A stretch of 43,724 nucleotides of DNA from Leptolinea sp. (GCA_012515195.1 JAAYYW010000028.1:1-43724), one strand, 5' to 3'. Positions 33,611 to 42,384 are shown, counted from the stretch's first letter. A program made the numbers and translations. The notes: generated by a model from the sequence alone, not told the origin.

Positions 33611-34603
33611 ATGACCCCACATCAACCACCCGCTTATCGACCGAATCCGGTGCTTCCATTCGGCGACCACAAAGAGACCCGTTTCTATGGAACGGATGTC
33701 ATCTCGGTGAAACAGTTCGACCGCAACGACCTGGATTATATCTTCGCCGTAGCCAAAGAAATGCAGGGGATGGTACGCCGTGTCGGTACGTTTGACCTGT
33801 TGAAAGGCAAGATCCTCGCCAACCTGTTCTACGAACCCTCCACCCGTACGTCCGCTTCGTTCACATCGGCCATGGAACGGTTGGGCGGATCCGTTATTCC
33901 GATCAACGAAGTGAAGTATTCATCCGTCTCCAAAGGGGAATCGCTGCCGGATACCATCCGTTCCTTGGAATGTTACGTTGATGTGATCGTACTGCGCCAT
34001 CCAGAAGTTGGGTCGGCGGCTATTGCTGCGAAATATGCCCACAAACCGGTCATCAATGCCGGTGATGGTGTGGGTGAACATCCCACGCAGGCACTACTTG
34101 ACCTGTTCACGATTTATCAAGAAATGGGCCGGATCGATGGACTGACCGTGACCATGTTGGGTGATCTGAAGCACGGTCGCACCGTCCACTCGCTGGCCCG
34201 CCTGCTCACCCTGTACGACGTGAAGATCAATTACGTCGCGCCAGAGGTGTTGAGTATGCCGGATGAGGTATACAACGAAGTGAAGGAAAAGAATATCGCG
34301 CAGAAAGCCTTTACCGAACTGGATCCATGCCTGGGCGGCTCGGATGTGCTGTATGTGACCCGTGTTCAGAAGGAACGTTTCCCCGATGAGGCTTCCTATG
34401 AGGCGGTAAAAAACAGCTATATTATCGGACCGGACACGCTGAAAAAAGCAAAAGAGGAAATGATCGTCATGCACCCGCTTCCGCGTGTCAATGAGATTGC
34501 CATGGAAGTGGATGATGACCCGCGCGCGGCTTATTTCCGTCAAATGGAATATGGCCTGTATACCCGTATGGCTTTGCTCGCATTGGTGCTGGGCAAGGTA
34601 TAA
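33611..34603 (+). CDS. pyrB: Aspartate carbamoyltransferase, CAD-like type
   Basis: 330 residues; the ATG follows AAGGAG. It makes carbamoyl-aspartate from carbamoyl phosphate and aspartate, the first committed pyrimidine step. Carbamoyl-phosphate site: [20 protein letters not shown] (residues ~76-95). Further motifs: [56 protein letters not shown], and HPLPRVNEI with [23 protein letters not shown] at the end. A ~25-residue N-terminal extension precedes the family core. The last segment closely resembles CAD ATCase as I recall it. No pyrI regulatory gene follows, so feedback by nucleotides through PyrI is not expected. Confidence 0.96.
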   Translation: MTPHQPPAYRPNPVLPFGDHKETRFYGTDVISVKQFDRNDLDYIFAVAKEMQGMVRRVGTFDLLKGKILANLFYEPSTRTSASFTSAMERLGGSVIPINEVKYSSVSKGESLPDTIRSLECYVDVIVLRHPEVGSAAIAAKYAHKPVINAGDGVGEHPTQALLDLFTIYQEMGRIDGLTVTMLGDLKHGRTVHSLARLLTLYDVKINYVAPEVLSMPDEVYNEVKEKNIAQKAFTELDPCLGGSDVLYVTRVQKERFPDEASYEAVKNSYIIGPDTLKKAKEEMIVMHPLPRVNEIAMEVDDDPRAAYFRQMEYGLYTRMALLALVLGKV

Positions 34604-34604
34604 T
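34599..34604 (+). promoter_or_regulatory. Possible internal -10 before pyrFE
   Basis: A perfect TATAAT at the 3' end of pyrB, overlapping its TAA, with a weak TTGCTC 19 bp upstream. It might give extra transcription of pyrFE-pyrD. Only the -10 is convincing. Confidence 0.3.
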
Positions 34605-34624
34605 CAACGCAAAAAGAGGTGGGG

Positions 34625-36061
34625 ATGAAGCCCTTTTTCACCCAATTGGAAGAACGAGTAAACAAAACTGGATCCCTTTTGTGCATTGGGATCGATCCGC
34701 GTCCGGAACAATTGGCAGAGCCGACTGCCAGCGCTGCCCGGGATTTCAGCCTGCGTATGATCGAAGCCACATCCGACATCGCGGCCGCCTATAAACCGAA
34801 TTCCGCCTTCTTTGAAGCCTTTGGGCCGGAAGGCTGGCAGGCATTGAAAGAAGTTATCGCCGCGGTACCGGAGGGTATCCCGGTGATCCTTGACAGCAAG
34901 CGGGGAGATATCTCCTCCACGGCTGACGCCTATGCCCGCTCGGCCTTTGTCAATTTGAATGGCGGCGGTATCACGTTGAACCCGTACCTCGGATATGATT
35001 CAATTCAACCTTTCTTGAAGGACCCGAACAGGGGTGTTTTCCTGCTCTGCAAAACATCAAACCCAGGTGCAATGGACCTGCAGGACTTGCATCTGGCCGG
35101 TGAGCATATGCCGCTGCGGCTTTTTGAAAAAGTAGCTTTGCTGGCTCATGAATGGAATATGGATAAAAATATCGGACTGGTGGTTGGTGCCACCCAGGTT
35201 GAGGCGTTGCATTGTGTGCGCGAACTGGTGCCGGACATGTGGATACTGGCGCCGGGGGTCGGACCTCAGGGTGCCGACTTGGCTCTTGCCCTCCAGGAGG
35301 GATTGCGGGCGGATAAATCGGGTTTGTTAATCCCCGTTTCCCGCGCCATTTCGAAAGCACCGGATATGCGTCAGGCGGCGCTTGATCTGCACGCGAAGAT
35401 CAAGCAACACGTATCTGACTGTTGCCCGACAGCAGCAACAAGCCGTTCAAACGGAAAGCGTCGGATATCAGATGCGCTGGTGGAAGGATTATTGAATGAC
35501 GGCTGCATCGGGTTTGGCAAGTTCATCCTGAAATCAGGACTTGAATCACCCATCTACATCGACCTGCGGCAGTTGGTTTCTCATCCTGACTTGCTGGCAC
35601 AGGCTGCTGCTGCCTACGTCCCGATTTTGAAAGAACTGAAATTTGACCGTCTGGCTGCTCTGCCATACGCCGCGCTTCCCCTGGCTACTGCCATCAGCCT
35701 GCAAACCGGCTGGCCGGTGATTTATCCGCGCAAGGAAGCGAAAATGTACGGTACCAAAGCTGACATAGAAGGTTTTTATAAACCCGGCGAAAGGGTCGTG
35801 GTCATCGATGATCTGGCTACCACTGGCGGCAGCAAGTTTGAAGCCATTGCAAAGCTGTCATCAGCTGACCTTTCTGTGGAGGATGTGGTTGTGCTGATCG
35901 ACCGGCAATCCGGCGCCCGTGAGGCGCTGAATGCCGCGGGATTCAAGCTACATGCCGCCCTCACATTAACCGGCTTGCTGGACCACTGGGAAGCGAATGA
36001 ACGAATTCCACTGGAACAGATAAACGCCGTCCGGGAGTTTCTGAAACAACCAGGAAAGTAA
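34625..36061 (+). CDS. pyrFE: Fused OMP decarboxylase / orotate phosphoribosyltransferase
   Basis: 478 residues from ATG 34625 (GAGG 5 bases upstream; a GTG two codons earlier is in the Shine-Dalgarno sequence). Residues ~1-265 are type-2 orotidine-5'-phosphate decarboxylase, with LCIGIDPRPEQ, AAYKPNSAFFEAFG and the catalytic DSKRGDIS (~90-97). Residues ~280-478 are orotate phosphoribosyltransferase, with LKSGLESPIYIDLRQL, YPRKEAKMYGT and the PRPP motif VVVIDDLATTGGS (~390-402). So one chain performs the last two steps, orotate to OMP to UMP. The order is decarboxylase first, opposite to animal UMP synthase and like the fusions known in cyanobacteria and trypanosomatids. A Ser/Thr/Arg-containing linker lies at ~265-280. 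Confidence 0.95.
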   Translation: MKPFFTQLEERVNKTGSLLCIGIDPRPEQLAEPTASAARDFSLRMIEATSDIAAAYKPNSAFFEAFGPEGWQALKEVIAAVPEGIPVILDSKRGDISSTADAYARSAFVNLNGGGITLNPYLGYDSIQPFLKDPNRGVFLLCKTSNPGAMDLQDLHLAGEHMPLRLFEKVALLAHEWNMDKNIGLVVGATQVEALHCVRELVPDMWILAPGVGPQGADLALALQEGLRADKSGLLIPVSRAISKAPDMRQAALDLHAKIKQHVSDCCPTAATSRSNGKRRISDALVEGLLNDGCIGFGKFILKSGLESPIYIDLRQLVSHPDLLAQAAAAYVPILKELKFDRLAALPYAALPLATAISLQTGWPVIYPRKEAKMYGTKADIEGFYKPGERVVVIDDLATTGGSKFEAIAKLSSADLSVEDVVVLIDRQSGAREALNAAGFKLHAALTLTGLLDHWEANERIPLEQINAVREFLKQPGK

Positions 36062-36065
36062 AAAA

Positions 36066-37103
36066 ATGAACTATCAAACGTTTCGGCCTCTGATCTACAA
36101 GCTCACACCGGAACAGGCTCATCACACGACCATTTGGATGCTTCAACTGGCCGGGTGGTTTTCGCCTGCCACCGCGCTGGTCCGGGCAATGTACCGGGCA
36201 AAAAACAAAGGTCCAGAAGTGACCTGCATGGGAATCAAGTTCCCCAATCCGGTTGGAATGGCGGCCGGGTATGACAAAGATGGACTCGGTTGGCGTGGCC
36301 TTGCGGCACTGGGTTTTGGCCATATTGAAGTGGGTACTGTTACCCCAAAAGCCCAACCGGGCAACCCCAAGCCGCGCGTGTTCCGCCTTGTGGAAGATGA
36401 AGCGGTCATAAACCGGATGGGTTTTCCCAACAAAGGCTCGGATTTTTTGGCCAAAAAGATCCACCACGCGCGTGGGAATGGTTTTGTGGTTGGGGTGAAC
36501 ATTGGCAAGAACAAGGTGACCCCGAACGAATCGGCCATTGACGATTACCTGCACCTTGCGCGGCAGTTCTTCCCCCTGGCGGATTACCTGGCAGTCAATG
36601 TCAGTTCACCCAACACACCCGGATTGCGCGACCTTCAAACCCGAAAAGCTCTGCTTGAGTTGCTGGAGCCATTAAATGATGAGATTACCGCTGCCGGTCA
36701 TGCCACCGGACGGGCTGTTCCCATAGTCGTTAAGTTGGCCCCTGATATGACAGACGACGAGCTGGAACAAGCACTGGATGCGATCATTACTACGGGCATG
36801 GACGGCGTGATCATCAGCAATACGACGGTGAAGCGGCCGCACTTGCATTCTTCGCTTGCCCAGGAAGTTGGCGGCCTGAGCGGGAAACCATTGCAGGCTA
36901 TGAACAACGATCTGATCCGCAAGGTTGTCACCATGACCGGTGGAGAGATACCCGTCATTGCCAGTGGAGGAATCATAACCCCACAGGACGCGCAGGAAAA
37001 GATTGACGCGGGCGCGGCTCTTGTTCAGGTGTACACCGGCCTCATCTACACCGGGCCGGAGTTGGTGCGCGATATTCTGAATTTTGGTCTAAAATACAAA
37101 TAA
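36066..37103 (+). CDS. pyrD: Dihydroorotate dehydrogenase, class 2 (quinone)
   Basis: 345 residues, four bases after pyrFE. It oxidises dihydroorotate to orotate with FMN and passes electrons to membrane quinone. Class 2 is shown by the N-terminal helical membrane-docking extension (residues ~1-45, QTFRPLIYKLTPEQAHH), the serine base in NVSSPNTPGLRDL, NPVGMAAGYDKDGLG for FMN, NIGKNK, and the phosphate-binding ASGGIITPQDAQEKIDAGAALVQVYTGLIYTGP. No pyrK-type electron-transfer gene is present, consistent with class 2. It completes the operon's path from carbamoyl-aspartate to UMP apart from carbamoyl-phosphate synthase. Confidence 0.95.
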   Translation: MNYQTFRPLIYKLTPEQAHHTTIWMLQLAGWFSPATALVRAMYRAKNKGPEVTCMGIKFPNPVGMAAGYDKDGLGWRGLAALGFGHIEVGTVTPKAQPGNPKPRVFRLVEDEAVINRMGFPNKGSDFLAKKIHHARGNGFVVGVNIGKNKVTPNESAIDDYLHLARQFFPLADYLAVNVSSPNTPGLRDLQTRKALLELLEPLNDEITAAGHATGRAVPIVVKLAPDMTDDELEQALDAIITTGMDGVIISNTTVKRPHLHSSLAQEVGGLSGKPLQAMNNDLIRKVVTMTGGEIPVIASGGIITPQDAQEKIDAGAALVQVYTGLIYTGPELVRDILNFGLKYK

Positions 37104-37108
37104 TCTTT

Positions 37109-37924
37109 ATGAGACGTCCATCCCGCCACCCCTCCGAAATACCCACCCTTTTGATCACACTGCTGGTCATCACCGCGATGGCATTGGTCTCTATTGCGGC
37201 CATTACCGGAATGACGGCTGGTACCGCGTTTTGCGTGTCACTTTGCGCGGTTCCGGCACTGGGAATGATCATGCTGGGAGCCAGCACCATGGCGAATGTG
37301 CAGCACCATCAGGCGCTATTGCGGCAGGCGTACCGCATACCTGTGGATGGCCGAACCGGTGAAAATCAGGTGCTGGATGAGCTTGGGGATATGGTACGTG
37401 AATGCCGGCAGGCGCTGAGTTGTGAACCTGTGGATGTGTTTATTGTTCCCGGTCGGCAGGTCAACGCGTATACCTTCGGGTTACATACACCCAAAGTGAT
37501 CGTTCTGTATGAACCCATGCTAAAGATCATGAACCGTGATGAGCTAAAGTTCGTCATCGGACATGAGATGGGCCATATTGTGTATGGCCACACCCTGTTG
37601 AATACCTTGCTGGGTGGGATGGCGGGTATGCCGTCTTCGCTGGGCGCGGCGCTGCTCTTCGCGTTCACCTTCCGCTGGTGGGCCAGGGCTTGTGAATATT
37701 CCTGCGACCGGGCTGGTCTGGCTGCCTGCGGTGATCTGACCCGCGGGATTGCCGCACTGGCACAATTGGCTGTGGGAGATATTGACACGGCGGCTGAACT
37801 GCAGCAGGCTCTGGCTGTCATTGAACGGCAGGACGACTCGGTTGGTGAGAATATGGGTGAATTATTGAGTGATCATCCGATGATCGCCAAACGAATTAAA
37901 GCCTTGCAGGAATACAGCCGCTAG
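37109..37924 (+). CDS. M48-family (HtpX-like) membrane metalloprotease
   Basis: 271 residues. Two hydrophobic helices (~12-34 and ~38-62), then the catalytic domain. The zinc motif is HEMGH (residues 152-156) in FVIGHEMGHIVYGH, and the third ligand Glu is in RACEYSCDRAGL. The AYTFGLHTPKVIVLYEP segment before the motif is typical of M48/HtpX. It cleaves membrane or misfolded proteins by family knowledge. It lies 5 bp after pyrD, so is cotranscribed with the pyr genes although unrelated in function, and is followed by a strong terminator. Confidence 0.9.
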   Translation: MRRPSRHPSEIPTLLITLLVITAMALVSIAAITGMTAGTAFCVSLCAVPALGMIMLGASTMANVQHHQALLRQAYRIPVDGRTGENQVLDELGDMVRECRQALSCEPVDVFIVPGRQVNAYTFGLHTPKVIVLYEPMLKIMNRDELKFVIGHEMGHIVYGHTLLNTLLGGMAGMPSSLGAALLFAFTFRWWARACEYSCDRAGLAACGDLTRGIAALAQLAVGDIDTAAELQQALAVIERQDDSVGENMGELLSDHPMIAKRIKALQEYSR

Positions 37925-37960
37925 AAGCCGTATTTAGTTAAAATAACCGACTGATAGTAA

Positions 37961-37997
37961 AGCGGAGTGGACGTTCATAGTCCACCCCGCTTTTTTT
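37961..37997 (+). terminator. Terminator ending the pyr operon
   Basis: Stem AGCGGaGTGGAC / GTCCACcCCGCT with one mismatch and a 7-base loop, then seven T. It ends the unit after the M48 gene. Confidence 0.88.
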
Positions 37998-38012
37998 GTT
38001 CTTATAAGGATA

Positions 38013-38726
38013 TTAACTGCTTGCGGTAGGGGTTTCCGCTGTAGTTGTGGGCTCGCTGGTGGCCGTGGCTGTGGGTGGTATGGCAGTGGCAGTTGGTGTG
38101 GGGACGGCGACGACGATCTGTACCCAGAAGCTGCCTGTGCCGCCGGGGCCAAAGGTTTTTTCATTCGGGTTCTTGATCTTCCAGTAGCCCTTGTAAGTCC
38201 CTTCAGTATCCGGGGCTTTCATCTGTACCGACATATCGATGATCTTGCCGGGTTCCACCGGGACGGGAATATAGAATTCCTTGGTGGCTTCCATTTGATC
38301 ACCATCGACAAAAATCAATTTATAGGAATTTGTCCAGGTGGAGGTGCCGGTGTTCATCATCCGCCAGGTTTTGGTGAAGGTTGCGCCGGGAGTGTACTTT
38401 GTCCCATCGGGGACGGTTTCACCTGCGAGCGCCGCGTTGTCCGTTCCCGGATCTGACGGAATGGGTTTTTGCGTGGCTCCCAGCGTGGGTATTACGACCG
38501 GGGCCGCGGTGGTGGCCGCGACGGGTGCCAGGGTTGGTTTTCCGCTGGCAGCGGCCTGCGTCATGGCGGCGCTGGCATTGGCCATGGCTGTCTGCAAGAC
38601 AGACTGGGCTTCGTTGGCCTGGGCAGTTTTCGTGGCATCTGCCCTGTTGGCGGGAAGGTTACAGCCTGCCAGAGATACACAGGCAGCCAGACAGGCAAAT
38701 CCGAGGAGTATTTTCCGACTATTCAT
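38013..38726 (-). CDS. Lipoprotein with NBR1-Ig-like domain
   Basis: 237 residues from the ATG at 38726 (AAGGATGG upstream); 27 codons above it are open but not protein-like. The signal ends in LAGC (Cys about residue 21), followed by an Ala/Thr/Pro-rich linker (~25-105). Residues ~110-212 are an NBR1-type immunoglobulin fold: GTKYTPGATFTKTWRMMNTG, STWTNSYKLIFVDG, PVEPGKIIDMSVQMKAP and GYWKIKNPNEKTFG. This domain is common on secreted proteins of Chloroflexota-like lineages, function unknown. A low-complexity Thr/Ala/Pro tail ends the protein. Confidence 0.85.
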   Translation of the reverse strand: MNSRKILLGFACLAACVSLAGCNLPANRADATKTAQANEAQSVLQTAMANASAAMTQAAASGKPTLAPVAATTAAPVVIPTLGATQKPIPSDPGTDNAALAGETVPDGTKYTPGATFTKTWRMMNTGTSTWTNSYKLIFVDGDQMEATKEFYIPVPVEPGKIIDMSVQMKAPDTEGTYKGYWKIKNPNEKTFGPGGTGSFWVQIVVAVPTPTATAIPPTATATSEPTTTAETPTASS

Positions 38727-38915
38727 TTTTCCATCCTTTGAGGCGGTCAAATTTCCTGACCGCGCGATAATTCTACGGGTTGTTGTAATGCCCGGCCAAT
38801 CCATCAACCGGAATTCATAATTCTACTGTATCTTTTCATTCCTGTTGATGCTTGGTAACCAGGAAAGAAGATGGATACATTGCATCAATATTAAGAGATA
38901 AAGATGAAAAGAACC

Positions 38916-40154
38916 TTAATTCTGCGGAACGATCTCTGGCTGGTAGAACTCCACCGTCCAGTAGCCGGTGCCTTCACCGCGCGATCGTTTATGCTGCTGC
39001 CAGGCAGTGTGCGGGTCTGTTAATCCAGTCATCTCCCAGGGCTCTGTCTCGTAGACGGGCGCACCGAGGGGTGTCAAATGTACCCAGGTTTGACCGGGTT
39101 TGAAGGGGAACGGGTTGCCGTCCGCGTCCATAAAGCGGATGGGGCGCATCAACCCGGTGGTCTGTTCATATTCACCGCTGCGCGTGGTCCAGTACAGATC
39201 GTATTTCTGTCCGTCGCGGAACAACACTGCCTTGCCTTTTGTCACATATAAAAGGTCTATGTCCATCAGCGTATCGGCGTAGCGGTGATGCTCGGCAAAC
39301 AGGATAACCACGTTCTCGTATGTCAACGTTTCGCCGTTTAATTTGTCATACTGTTGGATGAAGGTTACACCGTCACCGTTATCCTGCCAGCGGGTGTATG
39401 CTCCGGCTGCCGGATCGTACTGCCAGACAACCTGGTTCAGCACGGCAACGGGATACCATATCTGTGACGCGGGCAGCCCGCCCTCGGGATATTGCGGATC
39501 GAAATGCATACCGCCCAATCCCTCAACGGTCATCCTCAGCTTTTCACGGAAGCTTTCCGCCAGCACGCGCAGATCGGTAGATTTGACAGAGCTGCCGCCT
39601 GAAACGTCATCATCGGTGCCGAAGATGTTGGAAAAATCGCTCAATTTCTCGGCCACGGTGTGATACGCGGAGGCCATCACCAGGAAACCGTTGTACAGCT
39701 TGCGAATGCTCTCGTACGGCAGACGTCCGGAACGTATGGGGCCAATGGATGGATCATCTGCCGTGATCGTTTCATCTTCCGTCGTTCCGGCATCTTCCAG
39801 ATCAGCCTGTGGGTAATTGCCGTAGATCAACGCCAGGTATCGCGACATACCCTCGCCGATAAACAATTCGAATACCCAGGGGCTGTACGAAAGGCCGGAT
39901 TGTGGACGAACGGATGGCGGGAAGGTGGAGATGGAAACCAGCGCCGGCGGCAGGTCAAGATCTGCAGGATTGTCCACCGGGAGGCCCGTAAGCGGATTGA
40001 TACCAGACGGATAATCAGCCGGTCCGGATGTGTCCATCTGTGCAGCCAAACCTGCGGGAACCGGAGTGGATGCAACTGCCGGGTTGGCCGTAATGGGCGC
40101 GAGTCCCAATACAATGATCAGAATAGCCCACAAAAGCACACGTGATCGGTGCAT
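38916..40154 (-). CDS. DUF3048 (YerB-like) secreted protein
   Basis: 412 residues, ATG at 40154. The N-terminal hydrophobic segment (LLWAILIIVLGLAPITA) is a signal peptide with an AxA-type site (NPAVAS), without a lipobox. The DUF3048 core follows: GINPLTGLPVDNP, PPALVSISTFPPSVRPQSGLS, VFELFIGEGMSRYLALIYGN, GPIRSGRLPYESIRKLYNG, and the C-terminal LYYGKGK-like part (LLYVTKGKAVLFRDGQKYDLYW). Members are lipid- or membrane-anchored proteins of unknown role; the B. subtilis member is YerB. A paralogue lies 0.6 kb upstream on the same strand, with a GrpB-family gene between. Confidence 0.87.
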   Translation of the reverse strand: MHRSRVLLWAILIIVLGLAPITANPAVASTPVPAGLAAQMDTSGPADYPSGINPLTGLPVDNPADLDLPPALVSISTFPPSVRPQSGLSYSPWVFELFIGEGMSRYLALIYGNYPQADLEDAGTTEDETITADDPSIGPIRSGRLPYESIRKLYNGFLVMASAYHTVAEKLSDFSNIFGTDDDVSGGSSVKSTDLRVLAESFREKLRMTVEGLGGMHFDPQYPEGGLPASQIWYPVAVLNQVVWQYDPAAGAYTRWQDNGDGVTFIQQYDKLNGETLTYENVVILFAEHHRYADTLMDIDLLYVTKGKAVLFRDGQKYDLYWTTRSGEYEQTTGLMRPIRFMDADGNPFPFKPGQTWVHLTPLGAPVYETEPWEMTGLTDPHTAWQQHKRSRGEGTGYWTVEFYQPEIVPQN

Positions 40155-40248
40155 ATACTGCCTGCCTTATTTTCGACTCAATCTATCCGGTTAACAGATT
40201 AATTGTACTGTGAGTCCGCGCTGCTGGAGTTTTCAAACCTGTAAGCAA

Positions 40249-40782
40249 CTACGAAGTGGATTTTTGTTGTTTATACCAATCAATGGCAACCGGTTCAAGG
40301 TGGGTGATGAATTCCGTCTTGCCGTCCGTGTAGCGGTCGATATCAGCCGGGTATTTCGCGAACAGCGCGCGTTTGAGGGCTTCATATTCCCGGCGATCAT
40401 CCTCGTGTACGCGCAGATAGGCGCAGAATGCCACGTGCCGTAGAATATCCGGGTTGCCATCGCCGTAGATGTGGATGTTGTGGGTACGGTATCCGTTGCG
40501 GTCTTTGGTGAAGAACCGCCGCCCAGACAGGCCGTATTCACCCCAGGCGCGGTAACCTTCCTTTTCCAACTGTGGGGTCAGTTTATCAGCCGCCTCGATG
40601 TTCTTGACCACGGGCAGTAGGTCGATGATCGCCTTGGCGGCCAGTCCGGGGATGGACGTGCTGCCCACGTGGTGGATATCAATGATCTCATCATGGAAAT
40701 AACCGCGCAGACGGGCAGCTTCGCGGTCGAATTCACGCGGCCAGTCGGGTGAGTATTCGCAAAAGTTGTACAGGCTGGTCAT
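40249..40782 (-). CDS. GrpB/UPF0157-family protein
   Basis: 177 residues from ATG 40782, 7 bp after the stop of the upstream DUF3048 gene. The family motifs are plain: SPDWPREFDREAARL, DIHHVGSTSIPGLAAKAIIDLLPVV and THNIHIYGDGNPDILRHVAFCAYLR. The GSTSIPGL/D-x-D-like region places GrpB in the nucleotidyltransferase superfamily, and a CoaE fusion is known in actinobacteria. The true reaction is not established. It is probably cotranscribed with the DUF3048 gene before it. Confidence 0.88.
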   Translation of the reverse strand: MTSLYNFCEYSPDWPREFDREAARLRGYFHDEIIDIHHVGSTSIPGLAAKAIIDLLPVVKNIEAADKLTPQLEKEGYRAWGEYGLSGRRFFTKDRNGYRTHNIHIYGDGNPDILRHVAFCAYLRVHEDDRREYEALKRALFAKYPADIDRYTDGKTEFITHLEPVAIDWYKQQKSTS

Positions 40783-40789
40783 CGGATAC

Positions 40790-42088
40790 CTACTGGTTGG
40801 GCTGGATATTTTCCGGGTGGACAAAACGTACTACCCAGATGCCGGATCCCGGCTGCTTGTTGTTAACCAGCCGGTAGTAATCTTCAGTGTACTCGGTCTC
40901 GTAGACCGGAGTCTCCTGGGTGACGATCTCTACCCAGGTTTGTCCGGGTTTCAACGGGAACGGGTCACCGTTCTTATCCAGGAAGCGCAGGGGACGCAGC
41001 CTGCCGGTGGTCTTTTCGTATTCTTCCCCTTTTGTCGTCCAGTAGCCCTCGAACACCTGCCCGTCGCGGAAGAGCAGGGCGCGTTCACGGTTGGTGTACA
41101 GCAGGGTGAGGTCGATGAGCGTCTCACGGTAGGCGATATGGTCCACGAAGATGACCACGACGTTCTCGATCTCCAGCGGTTCGTCGGTGAGACTGTCGAC
41201 CTGTTCCGTGTAATCCTTCCCGTTCTCCCTGTCCTGCCAGCGGTGATATGTGCCGCTGTCTTCATCATAATGCCACCAGATCTGGTCCACGTAGGCATAC
41301 GGCAGCCAGACGGTTTGGCCGTCCTTGCCGCCGGCGGGTACGGTCGGGTCAAACACCAGGCCGATGGGATTCGGCTCGCCCAGTTCCTGCAGGTACGAAC
41401 GCTTGAGGTCGATGAGGTCGAACACGCGCAGCCGTCCACCATTGATATCGTCGGGGTGTTCGGTCTGCAGGTTGTGGAAATAATTAAGGCTGGGGAAGAC
41501 CCAGTCGGAGGCATAGGCCATCACGATGAAGCCGTTGAGCAGCTTACGGACGTGTTCGTACGCCAGACGGCCGGAACGGATCGGGCCGATCTCGGGATTG
41601 TCGGTATCGGGGGTCTTAGGCAGGTCGCCGTAAAAGATGGTGAGGAAGCGGCTGTTGCCCGCACCGATGAACATCTCATAGATCAGCGGCGCCCAGGAGA
41701 GGCCGGCCTGCGGCCGCGCGGTGACCGGCGAATTGCTGATGGACAACAGCGCCGGGGGCAGCTTCAGGCTCTCCGTGTCCTCCACCATCAGGCCATTGAG
41801 CGGATTGATACCGGGCGGGTAATTTTCGGGTCCCACCGGGTAGGCCACGGCCGGAACTTCGGGTACGGCGGTCGGCATGACGGATGGCTCTGCCGTGGCG
41901 GTGGGGGATGGCTTGGTAGTGGGTGTTCCGGTGGGTAGACTTTTCGGCGTGGCGGTCAGGGTCGGGGTGGATGAGGGCGTGGGTGCCGGTGCCGTGCTCG
42001 GCAGGTGTTGCAGCAGAAGGACCACTCCGCCGGTCAGCACGATCAGCGGAAGTAATATCTGGATGATCTTTTTTGTCTCGGGTTTCAT
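40790..42088 (-). CDS. DUF3048 (YerB-like) membrane-anchored protein
   Basis: 432 residues from ATG 42088; 25 further codons are open but unlike protein. One hydrophobic helix (~8-28) anchors it, followed by a long Pro/Thr linker (~30-90), then the DUF3048 core: PPGINPLNGLMVEDTESLKLPPALLSISN (excerpt PPALLSISN), RPQAGLSWAPLIYEMFIGAG and IGPIRSGRLAYEHVRKLLNGF. Both paralogues share the RSGRL-Y-x3-RKL-NGF segment and the WTT-x-G-E-Y-E-x-TTG-x2-RP/L-x-R motif. It differs from the downstream paralogue by its TM anchor and its linker. Confidence 0.88.
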   Translation of the reverse strand: MKPETKKIIQILLPLIVLTGGVVLLLQHLPSTAPAPTPSSTPTLTATPKSLPTGTPTTKPSPTATAEPSVMPTAVPEVPAVAYPVGPENYPPGINPLNGLMVEDTESLKLPPALLSISNSPVTARPQAGLSWAPLIYEMFIGAGNSRFLTIFYGDLPKTPDTDNPEIGPIRSGRLAYEHVRKLLNGFIVMAYASDWVFPSLNYFHNLQTEHPDDINGGRLRVFDLIDLKRSYLQELGEPNPIGLVFDPTVPAGGKDGQTVWLPYAYVDQIWWHYDEDSGTYHRWQDRENGKDYTEQVDSLTDEPLEIENVVVIFVDHIAYRETLIDLTLLYTNRERALLFRDGQVFEGYWTTKGEEYEKTTGRLRPLRFLDKNGDPFPLKPGQTWVEIVTQETPVYETEYTEDYYRLVNNKQPGSGIWVVRFVHPENIQPNQ

Positions 42089-42095
42089 AGCGGTG

Positions 42096-42104
42096 ATTGT
42101 ATCA
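42096..42104 (-). promoter_or_regulatory. Extended -10 promoter, leaderless DUF3048 gene
   Basis: Minus strand TGA-TACAAT, an extended -10 ending 7 bases before the ATG at 42088. The predicted transcript start is at the start codon. No -35 box is seen. Confidence 0.5.
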
Positions 42105-42384
42105 AATTGGGGGGAAGAGAGGAGATAATTTCGAAAAACAGGAAGTGGTGTTCCACTATTCATTCATAATTGTTGAGACAAAAATTTCATTCTAGATCGC
42201 GATCACCTTCAAAATCATGATTGTAGGTGCAAAAAAACAAAACTTCTCGTATTTTGACTAGTATCAGGGGAATTTATGGGAAATTAACCACCATTCTTCA
42301 CGGTATCCGAATATACTAAAAATTGGATAAAAAGACCACTGTTATCCAAATATTTATTAACGAAATGAAAAAAAACTACTGACC

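Noticed and set aside
40766..41938. 390-codon plus-strand frame over the DUF3048 gene
   Set aside because: Antisense shadow of a conserved family gene; translation is a Val/Asp/Gly-rich product with no motif.
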